Positions 1 to 6,404 of a stretch of 19,815 nt of DNA are shown one piece after another (the stretch's first letter is position 1; each line of letters begins with the position of its first letter). A program made the position numbers and the translations under genes. The stretch is from CAMFKD01 sp964436955. Its GTDB lineage: Bacteria; Chlamydiota; Chlamydiia; Chlamydiales; JAJFMA01. Below the pieces are notes generated by a model. The model was not told the origin of the DNA and searched no databases. It saw only the letters and a program-made list of their open reading frames with translations. The stretch spans positions 1-19,815 of the forward strand of contig CAYTFC010000058.1 in the NCBI GenBank assembly GCA_964436955.1, given 5' to 3'.

Positions 1-121
1 ACCTCCTTAAGCTGAGGAATTACATTCAAGAAAAAGATGTGGGTACAAGTATGGGTCACGTTGAGGCTAGTGAACGTTTTAGATCCAAAATTTCGTATTG
101 GATATGGTTCGCGGTTGACTA
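1..121. other. left chromosomal flank, no gene seen
   Basis: This stretch lies outside the left att repeat and holds no convincing ORF. The first eight bases are ACCTCCTT. They could be the end of a 16S rRNA on the plus strand (anti-Shine-Dalgarno) or a strong Shine-Dalgarno AAGGAGGT for a minus-strand gene starting just outside the window. The sequence alone does not decide between them. Confidence 0.4.
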
Positions 122-193
122 AAGAGGGAAAAGGAAAGAGTGGGGGCGGTTGGAGTCGAACCAACGTAGACGTAAGTCGTCGGATTTACAGTC
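122..193. repeat. attL: 72-bp direct repeat, distal copy
   Basis: Identical base for base to 11495-11566. Identity breaks on both sides (a121 against t11494, t194 against c11567). It is the end of the element furthest from the integrase and represents the original host 3' half of tRNA-Tyr displaced by the insertion. Confidence 0.93.
141..193 (-). pseudogene. tRNA-Tyr 3' fragment
   Basis: On the minus strand this is the 3' 53 nucleotides of tRNA-Tyr: end of the anticodon stem, anticodon loop, variable arm, T arm and acceptor 3' strand. The D arm and the 5' acceptor strand are absent, because 194 onwards is element sequence. It cannot fold as a tRNA and is the remnant left by integration. Confidence 0.9.
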
Positions 194-309
194 TTGAGTA
201 ATCAACAAACCACAACCACTAACAACCTCTAACAATAACGATTTAAGTGACCTACACATATCCAACTGTTGTAATTTCTTGTCTTTGTTAGCCAGGTATT
301 GTAGTCGTT

Positions 310-327
310 TGCACCAAAATTGCACCA
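310..327. promoter_or_regulatory. paired TGCACCA boxes near attL (candidate integrase arm sites)
   Basis: TGCACCA occurs at 310-316 and 321-327, an 11-bp pitch that puts both copies on the same DNA face. The same pair, with the same AAAT spacer, recurs at 11411-11428 inside the other end of the element. An inverted pair lies at 11334-11351. Placement inside both ends suggests arm-type binding sites for the integrase or excisionase. Binding is inferred. Confidence 0.55.
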
Positions 328-337
328 AAAATCGGCA

Positions 338-730
338 CTACTTCGTTCGCTTTTGACAATTGGCGCGAAAGTAAGAAGCAATCTCCGCCTTCTCGAGGTT
401 TCCTTGAGCAACTTCAACCACAAGTTCGACAAACTCGGTATCGTCGCCCACAAAATCGTAATGGTTAATTTCCAAGAACAGCAACGCAGTTTGTGCAGCG
501 GTGCGTTTGTTGCCATCTACAAATGGATGATTTCTCGAAAGATGGTAGAGATATGCCGCAGCTTGATCGAAAACGGTGCGATGTAGGAATTGACCGCTCA
601 TGGACATTCGGGGTTGACCAAGCGCTGATAACAACATATGCATATCTCGTACACCTGACGCTCCTCCGTATGCCAATAAGACTGCGTCATGAATCCGGAT
701 TACATGTTCTTCAGAGAGAAACCGACTCAT
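338..730 (-). CDS. doc: Doc-type Fic-family toxin
   Basis: This 130-residue protein is the likely toxin of a type II toxin-antitoxin pair. The Fic-fold signature HPFVDGNKRT lies at residues 68-77, with H68 as the catalytic histidine. The NKR ending (K75) is the Doc form, not the GNGR form of AMP-transferring Fic enzymes. Doc of phage P1 phosphorylates EF-Tu and stops translation, so a kinase activity is expected here by family, not shown. Length (about 126 in P1 Doc) and the N-terminal helix with IHDAVLLAYGG fit the family. Its start overlaps the antitoxin stop by 4 bp (ATGA), giving translational coupling. It sits just inside attL, where it could stabilise the element. The gene looks intact. 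Confidence 0.9.
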   Translation of the reverse strand: MSRFLSEEHVIRIHDAVLLAYGGASGVRDMHMLLSALGQPRMSMSGQFLHRTVFDQAAAYLYHLSRNHPFVDGNKRTAAQTALLFLEINHYDFVGDDTEFVELVVEVAQGNLEKAEIASYFRANCQKRTK

Positions 731-957
731 CTGTCAGAGAGGTCTTTGAGAATTTTGGCATGTTTGCGCATGCTTTTGTGGAATTCCTTCTCAAAGGTCT
801 CATTGTCTACAAAAACGGTATCTTTTGAAACATTTGCCAAATTTTCGATCACGTATTGTCGCATGCTAATGCCACGTCTGGCAGCCGCCATTTTGAGCAT
901 CGCATGCTGATCGGCATCTAAATCTATCGTTAAACGTACTTTCTTGGAGTCAGACAT
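727..957 (-). CDS. ribbon-helix-helix antitoxin of the Doc pair
   Basis: A 76-residue protein directly upstream of the toxin and overlapping it by 4 bp. Residues 5-41 (KKVRLTIDLD, then a helix and RGISMRQYVIENL) have the pattern of a ribbon-helix-helix DNA-binding domain: a short beta strand, a helix, a turn with G, and a second helix. The charged C-terminal part (about 42-76) is probably the toxin-neutralising segment. The start is supported by AGGAGG six bases upstream. The pair is likely autoregulated, because the promoter region at 979-1015 carries repeats suited to an RHH dimer. P1 Doc is paired with a Phd-fold antitoxin, so this is an alternative pairing, although RHH-Doc pairs are known. 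Confidence 0.85.
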   Translation of the reverse strand: MSDSKKVRLTIDLDADQHAMLKMAAARRGISMRQYVIENLANVSKDTVFVDNETFEKEFHKSMRKHAKILKDLSDR

Positions 958-978
958 AAAGGCCTCCTGGTTACTTTT

Positions 979-1015
979 ATTATACTGAAATCCGTAAATA
1001 CTGAAAACCTTCAGT
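979..1015 (-). promoter_or_regulatory. promoter and operator-like repeats of the toxin-antitoxin operon
   Basis: Read on the minus strand, TATAAT occupies 984-979, with TTTTCA 17 bp upstream as a weak -35. The same stretch carries a direct repeat ATACTGAAA at 982-990 and 998-1006 (16-bp pitch). It also carries an inverted repeat ACTGAA/TTCAGT at 1000-1005 and 1010-1015. Repeats over the promoter fit autorepression by the RHH antitoxin, which is inferred. Confidence 0.6.
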
Positions 1016-1124
1016 TTTTATCCTTTCCGCGTCTATAGAAAGAAAATCACGGATAATTGATGATACCATTTCGAGCGATAAGATCTTACCGTTTAAGAAT
1101 AATGCCAGTAGAGGGGGCGCGTTA

Positions 1125-1409
1125 ATGGAAAAATTTGGCAGAGCCAAGATTATCGCCTGTAAAGCACATCCGAACTATAAGGTTTGGGTTCGTTTTGATG
1201 ATGACCTGGCAGGTGAAGTCGACCTAAGCGATCTAGTAGGAAAAGGGGTGTTCTCAGCTTGGAATTCAATCGAATTTTTCAATTCAGTTCACATAGATAA
1301 GAAAAGTGACACTATAGCATGGGGAGACGACCTAGACCTAGACCCGCATGTTCTACGAGAACAGCTCATCACAGATCAGCCTTCAAAAAAACATCTTAAG
1401 CAAAGCTAG
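1125..1409 (+). CDS. DUF2442-like small protein
   Basis: A 94-residue protein. Residues 8-75 follow the pattern I know from DUF2442: an early hydrophobic strand with the stretch KVWVRFDDDLAGEVDLSDL, a middle segment FNSVHID, and a tryptophan strand TIAWGDDLDLDPHVLRE. Members are found in mobile regions and are often encoded beside a DUF4160 protein, in arrangements suspected to be toxin-antitoxin modules. No DUF4160 partner is seen here. The start is supported by GAGGGGG about eight bases upstream. It is the first plus-strand gene in the element and is divergent from the toxin-antitoxin operon. Biochemical function is unknown. Confidence 0.75.
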   Translation: MEKFGRAKIIACKAHPNYKVWVRFDDDLAGEVDLSDLVGKGVFSAWNSIEFFNSVHIDKKSDTIAWGDDLDLDPHVLREQLITDQPSKKHLKQS

Positions 1410-1620
1410 CATTGGTCCACGGGTGTGGCTCCATCCAATCTCAGCCCTCCTATCTATCTCCTGTCTGATCATGGTCCCTCTGTACTTCTATGTTCCTAGT
1501 TGAGCAAAAGCGTACTGGCCTCAGTAAATCTTAAATAGCCGGACAAAAATATATAAATATTTGCATTACACCGTCCATCGATGGTGTGGCGTCTTTGGTC
1601 ATGCAATAAATGACTGATAA

Positions 1621-1649
1621 TTGACGCGTGATTCTTTTTGTGCTATATT
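1621..1649 (+). promoter_or_regulatory. sigma-70-type promoter of the secreted-protein gene
   Basis: TTGACG (1621-1626) and TATATT (1644-1649) are separated by exactly 17 bp. The expected start of transcription near 1656 lies downstream of an in-frame ATG at 1628, which therefore cannot be used. This supports the start at 1694. Confidence 0.65.
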
Positions 1650-1693
1650 ACTTGTTCTCAGCTAGATACGAACAAAATTACCAGAGGGGGTAT

Positions 1694-2203
1694 ATGAAAA
1701 AGTCGCTATTCACAGCCATATTTAACCTGGCAGTAAGTGCTCTATTCTTGAATGCCAGTGCTAACGAGTGTTGTTATGATTACGAAGGTCCAGCCGAATA
1801 TGACACTCTGTCCTTTAAAGCTGAAATGTTAGTTGCTTGCGGTTTGGAACAAGACCTTCATCAACTCGTGACTGAAGCCATCAATTCATGTTATAACGCT
1901 TATAAACCTAGATACGATCGAGCTGTATGGCGAGACGCCGAAGAATGTGGTGGGGGTAGAGGTAGTGCATATCACATAGCATGCAGAGAGCATGGCCAAT
2001 CGCTCGCGGGGGCGATTATTAATCAAATTTCTGTCTTAACCCATAAAATCGGTTTAGGCGATCGCAATAAGTTTTGGGACCTTTCAGCAAGTCAAATTAA
2101 ACAAAAAATAAGAGATTTCTGTAAAAGTCATCAATCAGAAAGCAATAGTTATGTTGATGCTTACATTGACGATTTAATCAAAATGAAGAAAACTTTTGGT
2201 TAA
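1694..2203 (+). CDS. secreted cysteine-rich protein, function unknown
   Basis: The ORF is open from 1628, but the start chosen is ATG 1694. AGAGGGGG lies just before it, the promoter at 1621-1649 excludes the upstream ATG, and from here the protein opens with a clear signal peptide (MKKSLFTAIF, a hydrophobic core, then NASANE; cleavage probably after residue 23 or 24). The mature part of about 145 residues is mostly helical in pattern and has seven cysteines (26, 27, 49, 66, 85, 97, 143), fitting disulfides in the periplasm or outside the cell. The tail is polar and lysine-rich. I do not recognise a family. It has its own promoter and a strong terminator, reads against most of the element, and so looks like cargo. 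A host-interaction role is possible but unproven. Confidence 0.75.
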   Translation: MKKSLFTAIFNLAVSALFLNASANECCYDYEGPAEYDTLSFKAEMLVACGLEQDLHQLVTEAINSCYNAYKPRYDRAVWRDAEECGGGRGSAYHIACREHGQSLAGAIINQISVLTHKIGLGDRNKFWDLSASQIKQKIRDFCKSHQSESNSYVDAYIDDLIKMKKTFG

Positions 2204-2232
2204 TATTTTTAATGAATTTCTTTTAAAAAAGG

Positions 2233-2265
2233 AAAACACTACCGAGATCACGTCGGTAGTGTTTT
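2233..2265 (+). terminator. intrinsic terminator after the secreted-protein gene
   Basis: AAAACACTACCGA (2233-2245) pairs perfectly with TCGGTAGTGTTTT (2253-2265), a 13-bp stem with a seven-base loop. The stem ends in a T-run for the plus strand and an A-run on the other side, so it could also stop leftward transcripts. It begins 29 bp after the stop codon. Confidence 0.88.
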
Positions 2266-2404
2266 ATTAATTTAAAAAGATCTAGTTTTTTGCTTTAAAT
2301 TTTAATGTATCGCCTCTAAATTACCAAGATCATGCTACTAATTTCGTCTGCCGTAACATGCACGATAGCCCTCAGAAATGCCAGCCAGCCAAAGGAGTCT
2401 AGTC

Positions 2405-2596
2405 CTATTCGCTTTCAAAATCAGCGGCCACAGTAGCTAACCCCACAAGAGCATTCAACTCAAGACAAGCCTCTTCATCTCCACGTAAACACCTTTCCCA
2501 AAGTTGCACCTTCTTAATCACGCTCGGCGGTAAGATCAAATTTACCCTCATTTCCTGCAGAACTCTCAACATTTTCTCTGATTCTTGATCCTTCAT
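2405..2596 (-). CDS. small acidic protein, unknown
   Basis: A 63-residue ORF that overlaps the 3' end of the HGG-motif gene by 83 bp in another frame. It is helical in pattern, with an acidic segment (RGDEEACLELNALVG) and an acidic C-terminus. Internal ATGs at 2572 and 2551 would shorten the overlap. An AGGGG lies about ten bases before the 2596 start. It follows the same direction as the genes upstream and would be the last gene of that leftward run. I do not recognise it, and the long overlap keeps confidence moderate. Confidence 0.5.
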   Translation of the reverse strand: MKDQESEKMLRVLQEMRVNLILPPSVIKKVQLWERCLRGDEEACLELNALVGLATVAADFESE

Positions 2597-2825
2597 TGAT
2601 CGCGGCCCCTATTTCCTTATTAAACTGCTTCATTTCTCGTAAAAGAGCGTTCCCTAATCTTCGCTCGGATCTAGCAATTAAGGTCTCTCTACCATGTTTA
2701 CAGCGCTTATGCAAAGCGCCACCGTGCATACGACAACGGCCATTTCTCATAGCCGCATTTAAGCAAGGGGCTCCGTCTTTTGTTCGACATCGAGCGCCAC
2801 AAGGAGTTGTTCCAGGTATAGGCAT
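2514..2825 (-). CDS. HGG-motif small protein of mobile elements
   Basis: A 103-residue basic protein. Residues 9-36 contain C-G-A-R-C-R-T-K-D-G-A-P-C, then NGRCRMHGG (HGG near residue 34), and then KHGRETLIARSERR. This matches small proteins annotated in databases as HGGxSTG-domain, which occur in prophages and integrated elements of alpha- and gammaproteobacteria. The cysteines and histidine could bind zinc, which is my inference from spacing. The C-terminal half is charged and helical. It lies downstream of the two related genes at 2847-3705, a neighbourhood I recall as typical for this family. The function is not known. Confidence 0.72.
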   Translation of the reverse strand: MPIPGTTPCGARCRTKDGAPCLNAAMRNGRCRMHGGALHKRCKHGRETLIARSERRLGNALLREMKQFNKEIGAAINEGSRIRENVESSAGNEGKFDLTAERD

Positions 2826-2846
2826 AAGCGGTTAATTGCTCCGAGA

Positions 2847-3245
2847 CTACGAATCGCGCAAATGAGCTGCCCTCTCTAGAACATCTTGGCAATGCTTTAG
2901 CATTCTAATCCCTAAACGCCTATCGTCTTTAAAACTGCTAGCAACTAGCCTTATACCTTCGCAGTGTGAAATGACCAACTGCGCAGCAAAAAGAGCTTCT
3001 AAGTTACCTCTAGGTCTTATAGAGGTCATTAGCGTGCAAATAGCCTTCACTATAGCGTTGTCTACAAGCTTTTTGTGACCAAATTGTGAATCTTCATGCA
3101 TAGAGGTCAACGCCTCAATCACGAGCTTCTTTGCGTCCTTAGGGTTAGCAAAAAAAGCCTCTGCGATTATGTTTATGGATTTGAAAATCTTCAGATCAGA
3201 CATTCGACTATTAGGGGAGGGGTCATCTCGTGGGTCATTTGCCAT
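2847..3245 (-). CDS. accessory protein, shortened paralogue of the gene at 3253-3705
   Basis: A 132-residue protein with no recognised domain name. Its middle segment (RPRGNLEALFAAQLVISHCE, about residues 78-97) aligns with QPQDAIEAALACQFVVTHIR in the neighbour upstream, and hydrophobic spacing is shared around it, so the two look paralogous. It stops shortly after the helix that follows. It lacks the basic GQQ-containing tail that the neighbour and other family members have. It begins 7 bp after that neighbour's stop and is surely cotranscribed. The role is unknown. Proteins of this kind occur with HGG-motif genes in integrated elements. Confidence 0.65.
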   Translation of the reverse strand: MANDPRDDPSPNSRMSDLKIFKSINIIAEAFFANPKDAKKLVIEALTSMHEDSQFGHKKLVDNAIVKAICTLMTSIRPRGNLEALFAAQLVISHCEGIRLVASSFKDDRRLGIRMLKHCQDVLERAAHLRDS

Positions 3246-3252
3246 GCATTCT

Positions 3253-3705
3253 CTATGTCGTCTTTATATTTACCACGTTAGCGTGACTCGTATACCGCAC
3301 ATTAATCTGCTGTTGCCCCTTATTTCGGTATCTTTGTAACGCATTCAAAGTTACATGACTAAAAGCCAAAAGGTCCGTATTAAAATGGCCCTCGGAGGCG
3401 TCATGCATTCCACGAATATGTGTAACAACAAACTGACACGCCAAGGCAGCTTCAATAGCGTCTTGTGGTTGAAAAGACTGTATCAAATACACCACCAATT
3501 CTATCTGATCCGTACTAGCCGCAGTTTTGTTATCACGATAGCTACTATACCGATCAATACCCGAAATTTGGAATGCAGCGCAGACAGCCCCTTGAATAAT
3601 TTGTCTCATGATCTTGGGATCATCGGGAGGCCCAACGACCTCCATCAGTTTAGGAGGGGACGCAATTGGAAGGCATCGATCATATACTGATTTTCGTTTT
3701 GTCAT
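3253..3705 (-). CDS. conserved accessory protein with GKGQQ-type tail
   Basis: A 150-residue protein. Three marks match a family I know from alphaproteobacterial genomes and their prophages. They are the segment QPQDAIEAALACQFVVTHIR (about 74-93, usually QDPLEGMLAAQMVATH), the helix with LNALQRYRNKGQQ (about 119-131), and a beta-rich tail INVRYTSHANVV (usually VTVEHVHV). No function has been assigned to that family as far as I know. Co-occurrence with HGG-motif proteins is a recurring pattern. It is the first gene after the iteron-like intergenic region, and TTCAACC boxes lie directly before its start, so the same factor may control it. Confidence 0.7.
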   Translation of the reverse strand: MTKRKSVYDRCLPIASPPKLMEVVGPPDDPKIMRQIIQGAVCAAFQISGIDRYSSYRDNKTAASTDQIELVVYLIQSFQPQDAIEAALACQFVVTHIRGMHDASEGHFNTDLLAFSHVTLNALQRYRNKGQQQINVRYTSHANVVNIKTT

Positions 3706-3720
3706 GTTTTACCTGAGCGA

Positions 3721-3974
3721 GGTTGAAGAATAGTTGAAAAGACTATCGTTATTAAGTCATTCACATTTAGCTTTATATGCAATCTTTTCCATAGGTTGAA
3801 AAGGTTGAACGAAATTGGATCTCGGGCAAGCTTGTACTCCCCCATCTAAGACGACATTGTACACTCAACCTTTCAACCAAATAAATAATATATATACTAT
3901 TATTATTCTGAGAGTATCTAGAGGGCTAATTAATGGTTGATGCTGATCTTCAACCTTTTTCAAACTTCTCAACC
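3721..3974. other. iteron-like GGTTGAA boxes with AT-rich core: candidate replication origin
   Basis: GGTTGAA-like boxes occur on the plus strand at 3721, 3732 (AGTTGAA), 3794, 3803 and 3935. On the minus strand they occur at 3865-3870, 3872-3878, 3949-3955 and 3969-3974. Two pairs are nearly contiguous (3794/3803 and 3865/3872). Between them, 3879-3908 is almost pure A/T. It follows the primase-helicase gene directly, as origins do in satellite elements such as P4. The boxes could instead be an operator for the gene at 3253-3705. A short hairpin GGTTGA/TCAACC (3935-3955) also lies here. Confidence 0.55.
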
Positions 3975-3976
3975 TA

Positions 3977-6361
3977 CTAAGATATAGGGAAATACAAGTC
4001 TTCCTTTTTACTTTTTCCCTTTAACTCTCCAATTTTGCCACTTTCCAGTAACGTCTGTAGTGCATAATCGTAGTCCTTTCCACCGCCTTCAAGAATTCTT
4101 GAGGTCAGTAAACAAGCTCTAGTCACGCGCTTCTGATCCGTAGTTTTTTTACATATCCACTCGTAAACTGTACGACATTTACGCTGATGTTCAGACTCAC
4201 CTAATTCTCCCTCAAACAAACCAGCCGTGGATCGCATGGCCGGCTTCAAGAAAGCTAGAGCTGCTTGAATACTAGATTCAGAAAGCTCAGTAGACGTGGG
4301 ATCTTCAAATAGCCGCATTATCATGGCTAGTTTCAGAATATAGGGAGACCAGCGTTTCAGGTATGGCGCGATAATATGTTGGCACCGTTCAGTATACCCC
4401 GCTGCCATGTCATACAACCCTGCATGCGCGCGTTCAAAAGCCTCTTTTGCGGAGGGGGAAAATTGATAGCTGTAAAAGGGTTCCATGAATTCTAAGGTGT
4501 CTTGAATTTTCTTCTTCGCTGAACGGTCGTAGTTGACAGACCTGTTGGGTAGCGCTGGTGGTATAACATCGCTTTGGAGAGGAGAAAATAGCAGAAATCT
4601 AGCAAAAAAACCGCTGGCGACATCATCCGCCAGCAGATTAGACCGTATCCACTCTAAGGTTGATACTCCACAAATCGAAAAGCATGGCTCATTCAAAATA
4701 AGATCGCCTTGAGTCTTCGTTTTGTACCTGTAGCTATGCGGGACATCGTATAAGTCAGTTAACAACATCTTCAAATCACCATTATGATTCTTACTCATAT
4801 TCTGTAAGACTGCTCCAAACTCACTAGCAAGGATTACGCCTGAATGACCTTGGGCTAAGTGTTCGAGAAAGCCCTCTGTTGTGACTTTGTCTGGCAATCG
4901 CGGATCTTTTAGAGACTCTGCAAGTACCAATTGCTCGAACTCTTGCTGAATTGCCTTGGTTGTAATTGGTTGCTTCTGTCTCAAATCTTTAATTCTAGTG
5001 CGAATCTCTTGACTCTTTTCGAGAGCTATTTCAGCGCCTTGGTTAAGCGCTGTAGTCTTAAACCCACCACTCCTAGCGATGCTAATCGCCCAGATATTCG
5101 CGTACAGCTTCTGGAAATACTCCGTTTCAGGTAACCAGAGGCGTTTTTGCGTTAGAGATGCTAATCCGCAGACTACAGACATAGTCACCATAATAGGGTG
5201 TGCGTTCGTCCTTTCAGCTATGCCTCGAACATACTCCCGAAGTATTGGAGGAAATGGATCTAATGAAAATTCGGCGCATGAGTCGATTGAGGATACGGGG
5301 GACATTAATCTTGGTATAATTATGGAAGGGCTGGAGCCCTCTTTCTCCTGGTATAGTGCTTTCCGCAGTTCCATATTCAATTGTCTCGATACTTCTTCGA
5401 GGCCGGCTGCTTTGTAAAGGTCATTAAAATCAGTATATTTTTTCCCATTGATATCTGCTTCTAGATCCTCAGAAAATTCTGGAAACACTACACTACAACC
5501 ATGCTTAATAGTAGCCTCAGCCGCTTTCTTGCGCCCTGATTCATCACAGTCTGCTGCTATTATAATTTTGCTGTCGGGGCATTTCTTGAATAGGGAAGCA
5601 ATAACGGGCTCTAGGTTGCCAGCGCTGAAGGCTATAACGACCGTTTGGTCTATCGCTTGGTAAACACTAACGCCTGTTGCATAACCTTCACACACAACAA
5701 TAGGATCGCCATTCCTTAATTCACCAATTAGCAGGAAATTACCCTTTGTTTGACCACCTGCCAAAAATGTTTTGTAGGTCGTTCCATCAACCGATCGGGA
5801 AATGAACTGTAGGGACCTAATTTCAGCGTCAATGTTGGTTAGTGGTAGAACTAGAGCCGGATGCTTTTGAGGATTAAGATTAAAACGCCCCCCAATTGGC
5901 TCAATACCTTTTGCAACCAAGTAGGCATCATACCTACTGTCGGAAGGCTTAACAGCACTTCCTTCCCATACCTTATTAGCCTCTTGAGCTACGGTATTCC
6001 ATTGTTGATTTTGCTGCTCCTGAGCCTCCCGCTTAATACGAGCCATATCTTCGTCCATTTGACGACGTTGTTCATCCGTCCATACCGAGGTTTCTTGTCC
6101 TCCAGAAAAAAATGTGTGTTTTACACCAGTTTTGAATGAGCCATAGACGCAGCACAAGTACCTATGGCTTTGCGAAAATGTGTTTTCACTTGCGATATAC
6201 CATTCAGGCTTGTCATTTTTCTTACCCTCTACCGAATAGCGTTGCCATGTTGAGTTTACTACCAAAGGCTTCTCCGGCCGCAATCCATGGGTCTCCATAT
6301 GCTGCAAACAATCACTTACCAGATCTCTAGGGTGGGAGTCGCTTAGCGTGTAGTCGAACAT
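3977..6361 (-). CDS. Toprim primase fused to DUF3987 helicase-like domain
   Basis: A 794-residue replication protein of mobile-element type. Residues 1-160 resemble the N-terminal part of element primases and lack a CHC2 zinc finger. Residues about 215-320 are a Toprim domain, with VCEGYATG (E225), AADCDESG (D271, D273) and DFNDL (311-315), the metal-binding acidic residues expected for primer synthesis. Residues about 365-740 are a DUF3987-type ATPase region. The P-loop position reads ARSGGFKTT (429-437), where phenylalanine replaces the usual glycine before lysine, and a Walker-B-like strand GVILASEFG follows at 508-516. By family it would prime and unwind DNA at the element's origin. It is the last gene of a leftward run with the SF2 helicase, 43 bp away, and the iteron-like region follows. 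No frameshift is seen. Confidence 0.88.
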   Translation of the reverse strand: MFDYTLSDSHPRDLVSDCLQHMETHGLRPEKPLVVNSTWQRYSVEGKKNDKPEWYIASENTFSQSHRYLCCVYGSFKTGVKHTFFSGGQETSVWTDEQRRQMDEDMARIKREAQEQQNQQWNTVAQEANKVWEGSAVKPSDSRYDAYLVAKGIEPIGGRFNLNPQKHPALVLPLTNIDAEIRSLQFISRSVDGTTYKTFLAGGQTKGNFLLIGELRNGDPIVVCEGYATGVSVYQAIDQTVVIAFSAGNLEPVIASLFKKCPDSKIIIAADCDESGRKKAAEATIKHGCSVVFPEFSEDLEADINGKKYTDFNDLYKAAGLEEVSRQLNMELRKALYQEKEGSSPSIIIPRLMSPVSSIDSCAEFSLDPFPPILREYVRGIAERTNAHPIMVTMSVVCGLASLTQKRLWLPETEYFQKLYANIWAISIARSGGFKTTALNQGAEIALEKSQEIRTRIKDLRQKQPITTKAIQQEFEQLVLAESLKDPRLPDKVTTEGFLEHLAQGHSGVILASEFGAVLQNMSKNHNGDLKMLLTDLYDVPHSYRYKTKTQGDLILNEPCFSICGVSTLEWIRSNLLADDVASGFFARFLLFSPLQSDVIPPALPNRSVNYDRSAKKKIQDTLEFMEPFYSYQFSPSAKEAFERAHAGLYDMAAGYTERCQHIIAPYLKRWSPYILKLAMIMRLFEDPTSTELSESSIQAALAFLKPAMRSTAGLFEGELGESEHQRKCRTVYEWICKKTTDQKRVTRACLLTSRILEGGGKDYDYALQTLLESGKIGELKGKSKKEDLYFPIS

Positions 6362-6404
6362 GTAAAAAGTCCTTACCTAAAGTCTCAGGATTTACCGTAA
6401 GTTT

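Noticed and set aside
119..328. 69-residue minus-strand ORF over attL
   Set aside because: It translates the tRNA fragment and att arm; composition is not protein-like and the att repeat explains the sequence.
320..910. Three plus-strand ORFs of 73-111 residues
   Set aside because: They lie antisense to the Doc toxin and its antitoxin, which have clear family motifs in the minus frame.
1628..1693. Upstream ATG of the secreted-protein ORF
   Set aside because: It falls inside the promoter spacer, has no ribosome binding site, and would bury the signal peptide behind 22 residues.
3721..3974. CRISPR array
   Set aside because: The boxes are only seven bases, irregularly spaced and in both orientations, with no spacers of constant length and no cas gene.
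4931..6330. Plus-strand ORFs of 64-112 residues
   Set aside because: All are shadows of the Toprim/DUF3987 gene, whose reading frame carries conserved motifs.
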